DNA from: Candidatus Sulfotelmatobacter sp. | GTDB taxonomy: Bacteria > Acidobacteriota > Terriglobia > Terriglobales > Acidobacteriaceae | Reading direction: 5' to 3' | Length of the DNA stretch: 13,246 bases | Assembly: GCA_030037575.1 (NCBI GenBank) | Contig: JASHRB010000196.1 | Span: 1 to 13,246 of the forward strand | Shown here: piece after piece, positions 1 through 6,334 of the stretch | How the letters are laid out: each line of letters opens with the position of its first letter | How positions within the stretch are numbered: the stretch's first letter is position 1 | Notes under the pieces: model-generated | Database searches by the model: none | The model's input: the letters and a program-made list of their open reading frames with translations, nothing else | What the model was told of the DNA's origin: nothing | Program-made: the position numbers and the translations under genes

Positions 1-987
1 GGATTCTTTGTCGGTCGCGGCATCGCCCGCTTTGGCCGAGGTTTTATCCAGTGCGGCCAACTGTTGTTTCACCGCGGCGATGTCGGCTTTGGTCTTGATC
101 ACATCCGGATGATCGTCTGTATAGCGGCCTTGGAGATCGATCAGTTGGGCTTCCAATTGCGAAAGCTGCTGCTGCAGGGACTGCGGATTGCTACTCGACT
201 GCGAGATCTTCCACGCGGCGATCTGCGACGCCAGCATCGACTCGGTATAGGATTTGTCCTGGGTGGCGCGATTGAGGGTCTGCGTGTTGGCATCGAGCTG
301 TGAGTTCAGGCCCATCAGGATTTTCATGTTGTTGTCTTCGTCTTCGGGGAGCTGGCCCATGTGCTGGTCCTTGAAGGCGGCCAGCTTCTTGTCCAATTCA
401 TCGAGATTTTGCTTGGCATCGCTGACTTGCTGGGTGAGGAACAGCGTAGTCCCTTGGGTCGCGTCTTCCCGGGATTTCAGGTCTTCTTCGAGAAGCATCG
501 AAGTTAGATCGGTGCAGATTTTCTGCGCGTCGGCCGCGGTCGAAGCGGTGTAATCGAGATAGAAGCCGGGAACCGGGCTGTTATTCTGGCCGGGTTTTTT
601 CTTGGCTCCGAACTGCGACAAATCGGTGACCACCGGGTCGATGGTCATGTTGAGGCGGATGTTGTCGATGATGTCGTCGACATTCTGGCCATTCCGGGAA
701 AGGCCGAGGCGATCGACCATGGGCCGCAGGCGGCTGGGGCTCAACACGCGCTGCTCGATGGTGGCGATGTGCTGCGTGAGATCTTCGCTGAAGACCTGTT
801 GCACCACGGTGTCAGGAATTTTCGGCGCTTCGATCAGCACCAGGGATTTCGACGTGTACTTGGCGGAAAAAATGTACGACACGCCAAATCCGGCCAGGGG
901 CGCGAGCAGCGCCGGAATCAGAATCACTTTCATCCGGCGGCGCAACATCGCCAGATAATCGTCCATGGTTAATTCGCGGTTTTCCAT
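1..987 (-). CDS. Wzz/GumC-type polysaccharide chain-length determinant (N-terminal 329 residues, runs off left edge)
   Basis: The minus strand is open without a stop from an ATG at 987 to base 1, giving 329 residues of a partial protein. The start reads MENRELTMDDYLAMLRRRMK, a cytoplasmic lead-in followed by a first membrane helix at about residues 21-40, which is the Wzz-domain layout. A long, Gln- and Leu-rich, probably coiled-coil periplasmic part follows (about 175-310). It carries FKDQHMGQLPEDE (about 205-217) and RYTDDHPDV (278-286), both typical of GumC and exosortase-associated chain-length proteins. The second membrane helix and any fused kinase domain would lie beyond the edge. Such proteins set polymer length in Wzx/Wzy-type exopolysaccharide synthesis at the inner membrane. 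It is the last visible gene of the minus-strand cluster, 47 nt after the beta-barrel gene. A second in-frame ATG at 966 is possible; neither start has a strong ribosome binding site. The family assignment is firm; the XrtA subtype is inferred from context. Confidence 0.9.
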   Translation of the reverse strand, partial: MENRELTMDDYLAMLRRRMKVILIPALLAPLAGFGVSYIFSAKYTSKSLVLIEAPKIPDTVVQQVFSEDLTQHIATIEQRVLSPSRLRPMVDRLGLSRNGQNVDDIIDNIRLNMTIDPVVTDLSQFGAKKKPGQNNSPVPGFYLDYTASTAADAQKICTDLTSMLLEEDLKSREDATQGTTLFLTQQVSDAKQNLDELDKKLAAFKDQHMGQLPEDEDNNMKILMGLNSQLDANTQTLNRATQDKSYTESMLASQIAAWKISQSSSNPQSLQQQLSQLEAQLIDLQGRYTDDHPDVIKTKADIAAVKQQLAALDKTSAKAGDAATDKES

Positions 988-1009
988 CTTTAATTCCGTT
1001 CCCGTTCCC

Positions 1010-1028
1010 GCCGGCCAAATCGGCCAGC
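1010..1028 (-). other. Intercistronic hairpin between the barrel gene and the chain-length gene
   Basis: GCCGGCC (1010-1016) and GGCCAGC (1022-1028) form a 7-bp stem, with one G-T wobble, around a 5-nt loop. In the minus-strand transcript it lies just after the TGA of the upstream gene and about 22 nt before the next ATG. No U-run follows it in that direction, so it is not a standard intrinsic terminator. A role in mRNA stability or partial attenuation is a guess. Confidence 0.45.
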
Positions 1029-1034
1029 AAAAAA

Positions 1035-2552
1035 TCAGTCAAGGCGGATCGGCCGGGGAGTCCAATCCAACCCAATCGAACCCACCTGATTGTGGGCCAT
1101 GTTGGCGCAATCGGTCGTATTCAGCGGACAGGCGGTGTTGAAACCGAGATCATTAAATTGATAACTGACAAACCCGCGAAGGCTGCGGGTAAACTGGCGG
1201 TGCACGCCGATTCCGCCGTAGCCAAAGCTGAATGACGTCGCGTTGACCGCGGCTCCCGGCACTTGTAATTCGCTGTTGTGTGAATAGCCGGCATCGGCAA
1301 ATAAATCCCAGACGCGACCGAGCGGCCGGGCGACATCGAACTGGGCAATGTTGGTCTCGGCGCCGGCAAAAATTCCAGAGCCGCTCGTGTCATAGCGTTG
1401 GTATGTCAGGGCGAGCGAAGTTTTGGGAAATTTGTAGCGCAGGGAAGCGCGGCCAGCGGCGCCGATATTCGAGACGCCGACGGCGCTCACGGAGCCGCCA
1501 AGGCCGGCACAGGAGGTCACGGGAATTGTCGGCAGATTGCACTCCTGCTCATTCAAGCGGGTGAACTGCGGGCCAGCGGAGACGATAAAATCCATGCGGC
1601 CAGAAATGCGGTGACCGTACATCAACTGCACGACCTGGGAGTGAAACGCTGTGCCGGCAGTCGAGAAATTAAAGTACTGGTAGCCGTAACTAAGGGCAAC
1701 CTGATTTCTCGGATTGAGCGTGTAGTCGTAGGCGATTTGGCCGGTGTATTCCGAACTGCCGATGAAATGGACGTTCTCCTCGAGCGGGCCGGCCAACGGA
1801 TTCTGCACCAGCAGGCTTCCATAGAAGTGAACGAGCGCATAACCCGCCGCGAGGGTGATGGACGATTTGGGCGTGAGATCTTCGATGACATCGACCAGCC
1901 CCAGATTCGTGATGCGCGGCACCACGCCGAGAGAAACTCCCAAACCATTTCCGCCAGTGAAAGCACTGCTTTGCCCGCCGAATGCGCTGCTTCCGAGAAG
2001 ACCGGCACCGAGACTGCCGAAACCTGCGTCATAAGCTCCGCCGCCGCCGTACGCGCCGAAACCGAAGTTACCCTCGGGCAAATAGCTGAACGAATCGCGG
2101 ATCGCCAGTTGGCCGCGCTTCCAGTTGACGCGGTTATCGATATCCAGCTGTTGCAGTTGCTGCAGTCCGATGTTCCCTTCCGAGTAGTCCGCCACCCCCC
2201 CGATATAGTCGGCTGCCACTCCATATGTCTTCCAGAGCTTTTGCAAGGTCAGGCTGGCCAAGGCGCGCGTGACCGGGGACACATCCGACCCCCCCGTCGA
2301 ATTCTCGACGTTCGATTCCACCGATTCGCTGAAATGCAGACCCGGCAGTAGGAAGCTCTCGGGAGCGGCATGAGGCGCGAGATCCGCCTGATCGACCGCA
2401 GAAATAGGAGGGTTCTCGTCCACCGACTGGTCGGGAGTGTCCTGGCCGTATGCGGAGGGGACCGCGGACGAGTTCTCGTTCTGCGCCCGGGCCACGCTGC
2501 CCACAAGCAAAAGCAGCGTTAGGGTCCATAAGATTTGGCCTTTCATCATCAT
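1035..2552 (-). CDS. Secreted protein, probable outer-membrane beta-barrel of the exosortase/exopolysaccharide locus
   Basis: This 505-residue protein starts MMMKGQILWTLTLLLLVGSV, a signal peptide with likely cleavage after VARA (about residue 23). A low-complexity acidic stretch follows (about 24-70). From about residue 200 to the end the pattern is alternating polar and hydrophobic with many Gly, Tyr and Phe (ALSYGYQYF, RASLRYKF, SLALTYQRY, FGYGGIGVHRQF), as expected of transmembrane beta-strands. A Gly-rich patch occupies about 163-207. Exosortase/EPS loci in other bacteria often carry an outer-membrane barrel gene beside the export and Wzz genes, so a role in polysaccharide passage or adhesion is plausible but inferred. 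The last residues (RPIRLD) lack the terminal aromatic of a classical barrel. Three ATGs in a row open the gene; I took the first, with a purine-rich GTGGAAA just before it. Spacing is 53 nt from the export gene and 47 nt to the chain-length gene. Confidence 0.8.
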   Translation of the reverse strand: MMMKGQILWTLTLLLLVGSVARAQNENSSAVPSAYGQDTPDQSVDENPPISAVDQADLAPHAAPESFLLPGLHFSESVESNVENSTGGSDVSPVTRALASLTLQKLWKTYGVAADYIGGVADYSEGNIGLQQLQQLDIDNRVNWKRGQLAIRDSFSYLPEGNFGFGAYGGGGAYDAGFGSLGAGLLGSSAFGGQSSAFTGGNGLGVSLGVVPRITNLGLVDVIEDLTPKSSITLAAGYALVHFYGSLLVQNPLAGPLEENVHFIGSSEYTGQIAYDYTLNPRNQVALSYGYQYFNFSTAGTAFHSQVVQLMYGHRISGRMDFIVSAGPQFTRLNEQECNLPTIPVTSCAGLGGSVSAVGVSNIGAAGRASLRYKFPKTSLALTYQRYDTSGSGIFAGAETNIAQFDVARPLGRVWDLFADAGYSHNSELQVPGAAVNATSFSFGYGGIGVHRQFTRSLRGFVSYQFNDLGFNTACPLNTTDCANMAHNQVGSIGLDWTPRPIRLD

Positions 2553-2605
2553 TTTCCACTAATTCCTATTATTCAGTAATTCCTTGCCAATTTTCGCCCC
2601 TTAGC

Positions 2606-3250
2606 TTAGGGCACGACGATGGTGTCGCCCGGTTTGAGCACGAGGTCGGTTTGCGTGCTCTTGCCTTTGACTGCGTCTTTATATTTGAACGGAATCTTGG
2701 TTTCCTGGCCGTTCTCGGTGCGCAGCAAATAGATTGCCTTGAGATTGGAAAATTGGGTAAATCCCGCGGTGGAAAGCGCCTGCAACATGGTCATGCCCGG
2801 CAAGAGGGCCATGGGGCCGGTATGCGCGACTTCGCCGAGAACGAAGACGCGCTGACTGTTCATGGCCGTGACAACCACGGTGACGCGGGGGTCCGCGATA
2901 TATTTCTTGAGTTTTTCTTTGAGCGCAGCCGCCAGCTGCATGGGAGTCATTCCCGCCGCCTGCACGTCGTCGAGCAAGGGCATGGAAATCTTGCCGTCGG
3001 GACGCACCGGCAGGCTCACGGTCATATCTGGCTCTTTCCACACGGAAATGTGCAAGGTGTCATCCGGGCCGATGAGGTAGTCGACGGGAACTGCCGGGGC
3101 GGCAGAGCGGGCTTCGGGCGCTGCCGTTTTTTCCGGCTTGGCGGCGGCGTCATTTGCCGTGCCGTTATCACTGTCGTCGTCCTGCGCCCACATTGCAAGT
3201 GCCGTCAGCGCGAATAGCGCCAGGCACGCCAGTTTGATTGCCTTCTTCAT
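2606..3250 (-). CDS. Polysaccharide export protein, Wza-like (Poly_export plus SLBB)
   Basis: This 214-residue periplasmic/outer-membrane protein belongs to the polysaccharide export family. A signal peptide (about 1-22, ending MWA) is followed by an acidic, Ala- and Pro-rich linker. The Poly_export domain begins YLIGPDDTLHISVW (about 58-71) and includes the typical RPDGKISMPLLDDV (83-96) and DPRVTVVV (120-127). An SLBB domain starts at RVFVLGEV (134-141), contains GPMALLPGMTMLQALS (145-160) and ends LKPGDTIVVP. At 214 residues it is about half the size of E. coli Wza, with one SLBB and no C-terminal membrane helix, which matches the short exporters found at exosortase loci. No lipobox cysteine is evident at the cleavage site, so it may not be a lipoprotein. 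The ATG at 3250 is preceded by GAGGTGA, a good ribosome binding site. It lies 18 nt after the regulator, so co-transcription is likely. Confidence 0.9.
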   Translation of the reverse strand: MKKAIKLACLALFALTALAMWAQDDDSDNGTANDAAAKPEKTAAPEARSAAPAVPVDYLIGPDDTLHISVWKEPDMTVSLPVRPDGKISMPLLDDVQAAGMTPMQLAAALKEKLKKYIADPRVTVVVTAMNSQRVFVLGEVAHTGPMALLPGMTMLQALSTAGFTQFSNLKAIYLLRTENGQETKIPFKYKDAVKGKSTQTDLVLKPGDTIVVP

Positions 3251-3268
3251 GACTCACCTCTTAAAGCT

Positions 3269-4249
3269 TTAGGATGCTTCATACTCCGAGCGTCCCATTT
3301 GTTTGAGCTTGTAGAGCAAAGCCTTATAGCTGATTTGCAATTCCTGCGCGGCGCGGCGGCGGTTCCAGCGCGTGCGCGTGAGGGCGCGCAGAATGATTTC
3401 TTTTTCTGCTTCGCGGGAAGCCGCCCGCGAAGCCTGCTTTAGCGAGACTTTATGGCCGTTGCCTTCGTTCTCGGCGCGAAGCAGCATTTGGCGCAGCCCC
3501 CCCATGGCGACGCTTTCGTCCCCCAGAGCGACGATCGCTTTGGCCGCGTTTTCCAACTCTCCGACATTCCCCGGCCAGGAATACACCTGGAACAGCCGCC
3601 GGGTTTCTTGGCTGAGAAAGGGAATGGGGCGCTGAAATTCGCGAGCATACTTTTTCAGAAAATACTCCACCAGAATCGGGATGTCTTCCCGGCGCTGGCG
3701 TAGCGGTGGAATGCGCAGGCACACTCCGCTGACGCGATAATAAAGATCTTCGCGAAGATTTCCCGCTCTCACCGCGGCTTCGAGATCGCGGGCGCTGCCG
3801 CAGATCAAGCGGGGCGCAGGTCCGTTTTCCATCTCTTCGCTCAACTCGCCCAGCAGCCACGATTGGCCGTTTTGGCTCAGATCGGCGAGTTCGTCGAGGA
3901 AGACAGTTCCGTTCCCGAGTGGGTTATCCGCGGAAGCCAGTTTTCCATCCAGGGTCGCGCAGCGAACGGTTCGAAACAGGCTCCCCGCCCGCCGGGAAAG
4001 CTCGTGAATCCTGCGCGCGGCTGCCTTTTTTCCCGCGCCTTGCTCGGCTAGCAGCAAGACCGGAATCGCGCTTTGCGCCACCTCCAACATGGCCGCCTCG
4101 ATGACGCGCATGCTGGAACTGGCGGCCGGTGCGAAGTCTGGGCTTTCCGAGTCGCGAATTGCGTCGATTTGCGTGTTTTTCATGCTCTTGCCGAGCGCGT
4201 TTCCCGTTTGCGCCCGCTGGTCGGGAACTTCCAAGAACTCAGACCACAT
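3269..4249 (-). CDS. NtrC-like AAA+ regulator with Fis-type HTH, lacking the GAFTGA loop
   Basis: 326 residues if started at ATG 4249; a start at 4183 (MKNTQIDA, 304 residues) is equally credible, since neither has a strong ribosome binding site. There is no receiver or sensor domain. The AAA+ part carries a Walker A variant (AEQGAGKK, 68-75, first Gly replaced by Ala), Walker B (TVFLDE, 115-120), and the arginine-finger segment LREDLYYR (165-172) followed by PPLRQRREDIPIL. Only about 14 residues separate VRCATL from GTVFLDE. Sigma-54 activators have about 38 there, including ELFGxxxGAFTGA, so the whole sigma-54-contact loop is absent. The usual WPGNVREL reads WPGNVGEL, losing the sensor II Arg (G230). 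The C-terminus is an intact Fis-type HTH (EKEIILRAL...WNRRRAAQELQISYKALLYKL, about 282-315). It is first in the export cluster and divergent from the exosortase, so it probably controls this locus. Mechanism unknown: it could act as a DNA-binding repressor or a sigma-70-type regulator. Confidence 0.85.
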   Translation of the reverse strand: MWSEFLEVPDQRAQTGNALGKSMKNTQIDAIRDSESPDFAPAASSSMRVIEAAMLEVAQSAIPVLLLAEQGAGKKAAARRIHELSRRAGSLFRTVRCATLDGKLASADNPLGNGTVFLDELADLSQNGQSWLLGELSEEMENGPAPRLICGSARDLEAAVRAGNLREDLYYRVSGVCLRIPPLRQRREDIPILVEYFLKKYAREFQRPIPFLSQETRRLFQVYSWPGNVGELENAAKAIVALGDESVAMGGLRQMLLRAENEGNGHKVSLKQASRAASREAEKEIILRALTRTRWNRRRAAQELQISYKALLYKLKQMGRSEYEAS

Positions 4250-4264
4250 CGCTATCGATCAGAA

Positions 4265-4279
4265 GCATCAGCCCTGCCA
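4265..4279 (-). promoter_or_regulatory. Sigma-54-like -24/-12 promoter candidate upstream of the regulator
   Basis: The minus strand reads TGGCAGGGCTGATGC, compared with the consensus TGGCACG-N4-TTGC: the GG and GC pairs are exactly 10 nt apart and only two defined positions differ. The expected start point is about 12 nt past the GC, near 4253. That leaves almost no leader for an ATG at 4249 and about 70 nt for an ATG at 4183. This is a pattern match only. Confidence 0.4.
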
Positions 4280-4390
4280 TTATTTCCCTGGTCAGAGTGG
4301 GAGCACATTGCAGGTTTAAGGCCATGCTTTCAAAACTATACAAGCAAGATTGCGGCTTGAAGGGGACAGAAAGCCCGTTCACCTTACCCT

Positions 4391-4429
4391 ACACTTTTCC
4401 GCACAAAAGAGAAAGTGTTTGCCCACACT
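4391..4429. promoter_or_regulatory. Operator-like dyads ACACT / AGTGT / ACACT
   Basis: ACACTTTTC (4391-4399) is complementary, with one bulged base, to GAAAGTGT (4411-4418). AGTGT (4414-4418) also forms a clean dyad AGTGT-N6-ACACT with 4425-4429. Three alternating half-sites in under 40 bp between divergent genes, one of them encoding an HTH protein, suggest a binding site for a dimeric regulator or two alternative hairpins. Confidence 0.35.
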
Positions 4430-4548
4430 GGAAATAACCGGGAATGCCATGCTCTCCCCAAGTTGAGGAAATAATGGCCAACTCCTTTCTCCTCAAGATC
4501 ATCGCCTGCGGAACCGCTGAATTGGCAGACGCTCCCTCCGTCCTGCCA

Positions 4549-4577
4549 TTGCCCTAAGCCGACCGTTCGCATATCCT
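4549..4577 (+). promoter_or_regulatory. Sigma-70-like promoter candidate for exosortase-epsI
   Basis: TTGCCC (4549-4554), 17-nt spacer, TATCCT (4572-4577). Each hexamer matches the consensus at 4 of 6 positions. A start near 4584 would give a leader of about 28 nt to the ATG at 4612, but only about 10 nt to the GTG at 4594, which is one reason to prefer the ATG. Confidence 0.35.
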
Positions 4578-4611
4578 AAGAACTCCCCCCTGAGTGATAG
4601 AGTTTTCTCTG

Positions 4612-5502
4612 ATGAGCCAGGTCGTCCAATCCGGCCTCTCGATCACGCGCGGGTCCGCTGAAGGAAAACTGCCGCTCCCTTTGTGGCAATTGGTGGTAAT
4701 TGGTTGCCTACTATGGTGGATGTATTTTCCGATTCTTACCCATTTGGTGTCTCAATGGTGGAGCGATCCTAACTTTTCTCACGGGTTCTTCGTTCCGCTG
4801 TTCTCGGCGCTGGTGATATGGCAGGAACGGCCGCGCCTGGCAAGGATGCGGCTCGAACCTTCGTGGTGGGGGATGCTGGTTTTGCTGGGAGGACTGTGCA
4901 TTTTAATTCTCGGGCAGATGGGCGCCGAGATTTTTCTGGCACGGACCTCCCTGCTCATCGTTATGGCCGGTTTGATCGTCCTGTTTTTGGGCTGGGGCTT
5001 TTTTCGCGGGCTGCTGTTTCCCTGGATGTTTTTGTTCTTGATGATTCCGATTCCAGCCATCATCTTCAATCAGATCACCTTTCCCCTGCAGATTCTGACT
5101 TCGAAACTGGCGAGCACGACGCTGCCGTGGATGGGCGTTCCGGTGCTGCGGGAAGGCAACGTAATCAATCTTCCGACCATGTCGCTGGAAGTGGCGGAAG
5201 CATGCAGCGGCATTCGCTCGTTGATGTCGCTGACCACTCTCGCCATCATTTACGGATATCTGATGGAGAGCAGAACCAGCGTGCGCGTCTTGCTGGCGAT
5301 AGCTTCCCTACCGATTGCCGTGGCCGCCAACAGCTTTCGCATCGTAGGTACGGGATTGCTGGTGCAGTATTGGGATCCCACGAAAGCGCAAGGCTTCTTT
5401 CACGAATTCTCGGGCTGGCTCATTTTCGTAATCTCGCTCGTCCTGCTTTATCTTTTGCACCGTGTCATCCGTTTGCTTGCCGAGGGGGAGGGCGCGGCGT
5501 GA
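4612..5502 (+). CDS. Exosortase (XrtA/EpsH-like transmembrane cysteine transpeptidase)
   Basis: This 296-residue integral membrane protein has about eight hydrophobic helices and the three exosortase signatures. Numbered from ATG 4612, these are the catalytic Cys198 in EACSGIRSL, Arg243 in ANSFRIVGTG, and His264 in GFFHEFSGW. The early NFSHGFFVPLFSALVIW segment (about 54-70) is also typical. Exosortases cut and re-anchor proteins bearing a C-terminal PEP-CTERM-type tag (motif, membrane helix, basic tail) at the outer face of the inner membrane. They usually lie beside exopolysaccharide genes, as here. An in-frame GTG at 4594 would add six residues; I prefer the ATG because of the promoter candidate upstream and the GATAGAG 9 nt before it. 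Its stop overlaps the epsI start (GTGA), so the two are translationally coupled. The exosortase assignment is firm; the exact subtype (XrtA or another) is not determined. Confidence 0.93.
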   Translation: MSQVVQSGLSITRGSAEGKLPLPLWQLVVIGCLLWWMYFPILTHLVSQWWSDPNFSHGFFVPLFSALVIWQERPRLARMRLEPSWWGMLVLLGGLCILILGQMGAEIFLARTSLLIVMAGLIVLFLGWGFFRGLLFPWMFLFLMIPIPAIIFNQITFPLQILTSKLASTTLPWMGVPVLREGNVINLPTMSLEVAEACSGIRSLMSLTTLAIIYGYLMESRTSVRVLLAIASLPIAVAANSFRIVGTGLLVQYWDPTKAQGFFHEFSGWLIFVISLVLLYLLHRVIRLLAEGEGAA

Positions 5503-6149
5503 AGGCGGCCCGCTTGCGTTTCGCGCTCGCCGCCGGATTGATTGCCGGCACAGCGATTCTGTTACAGGCGCGCGGGCGAAATGAAACCGTTCCCAAGGAC
5601 GTGCCGCTCTCGACGTTTCCCGTGCAACTTGGGGGGTGGAACGGCACGGATATTCCGCTTGACAAAGATACGCTCGCCGTTCTTGGGAACGGCGATTTTA
5701 TGGAGCGCGTGTATCAGGATTCTTCGGGAAAACTGCCGACACTCGACTTATTTCTTGCTTATTTCGCAAGCCAGCGTATGGGAGATACGATTCACTCGCC
5801 GCAGCATTGCCTTCCTGGTGCGGGATGGAATCCCACCCAGAAGCAGGTCATTATGCTTTCTTTGCCCGGCCATGCGCCGTTTCCGGCAAATCAGTACGTC
5901 ATTTCCCGAGGCGAGTCGCGGCGGTTGGTTCTGTACTGGTATTGGGCACACAACCGCGGAGTCGCCAGCGAGTATTGGGCGAAATATTATTTAATCGCCG
6001 ACGCCATTCGCATGAACCGAAGCGACGGAGCGCTGGTCCGCATCACGCTGCCCATGCTGCCCGCGGAGACTCCGGAAGCCGCCGAGCAACGCGCTCTTCC
6101 CTTCGCGGCTCTCGTCGGTCCGCTGCTAAACCGCTATATTCCGAACTGA
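5499..6149 (+). CDS. epsI: EpsI-family exosortase-associated protein (DUF3485)
   Basis: This 216-residue protein begins at a GTG overlapping the exosortase stop by 4 nt, with GAGGGGGAG 8 nt upstream as ribosome binding site. The reading frame continues upstream as an open frame, but that part is only the exosortase gene read out of frame. An N-terminal membrane anchor (about 5-22) is followed by FPVQLGGWNG (40-49), the hallmark HSPQHCLPGAGW (99-110) with conserved His99, Cys104 and Trp110, and VLYWYWAHNRGVASEYWAKY (144-163), all typical of the EpsI family. EpsI proteins occur next to exosortases, or fused to their C-terminus, and are linked to exopolysaccharide production; their biochemical role is not settled. 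Here the gene is separate, not fused. Confidence 0.92.
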   Translation: MKAARLRFALAAGLIAGTAILLQARGRNETVPKDVPLSTFPVQLGGWNGTDIPLDKDTLAVLGNGDFMERVYQDSSGKLPTLDLFLAYFASQRMGDTIHSPQHCLPGAGWNPTQKQVIMLSLPGHAPFPANQYVISRGESRRLVLYWYWAHNRGVASEYWAKYYLIADAIRMNRSDGALVRITLPMLPAETPEAAEQRALPFAALVGPLLNRYIPN

Positions 6150-6154
6150 TCACG

Positions 6155-6186
6155 GTGGATCGCTGCGGGCCGCATCGTCACCGGCG
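6155..6186 (+). other. Hairpin downstream of epsI
   Basis: CGGTG pairs with CACCG, and inside them TGCGG pairs with CCGCA across a very tight turn, giving a GC-rich, interrupted stem right after the epsI stop. No U-run follows, so it is not a clear intrinsic terminator. Confidence 0.25.
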
Positions 6187-6334
6187 CAGTTAGTCGCTGT
6201 GTTGCTGTGCACATTCTGTGGTAAATCATTACCTGACCTGAAACGGCTGCTTGACCCTGAGACACCCATTGCCTGATCCGAACGCAGACCTTGATCCGCT
6301 GAAAAGGGTTTCTTTCGTTTCCCCTGGAGTGTCG

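Larger units (their letters stand above)
4250..4611. other. Divergent control region between the export cluster and the exosortase genes
   Basis: No believable gene is seen here. It holds a sigma-54-like element on the minus strand (4265-4279), a run of ACACT/AGTGT dyads (4391-4429), and an inverted repeat TTGAGGA (4463-4469) / TCCTCAA (4490-4496) with a competing AGTTG/CAACT pair (4461-4465 / 4479-4483). A sigma-70-like element for the exosortase lies at 4549-4577. A weaker possible promoter is TTTAAG (4315-4320), 16 nt, TATACA (4337-4342). The placing suggests this stretch coordinates both transcription units. Confidence 0.5.

Noticed and set aside
1398..2351. 317-codon open frame on the plus strand
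   Set aside because: It lies wholly antisense to the signal-peptide-bearing barrel gene, has no family-like motifs, and arises from the GC-rich codon pattern.
4308..4322. TGGGAGCACATTGCA as a plus-strand sigma-54 promoter for the exosortase
   Set aside because: GG and GC are 9 nt apart instead of 10, and it lies about 290 nt from the gene; spacing is strict for sigma-54.
4384..4572. 62-codon minus-strand open frame in the divergent intergenic region
   Set aside because: No ribosome binding site or family features; the stretch is better explained as control DNA with dyads.
4818..5498. In-frame upstream extension of epsI
   Set aside because: It is the exosortase gene read out of frame. EpsI starts at GTG 5499 with a good ribosome binding site and an N-terminal anchor.
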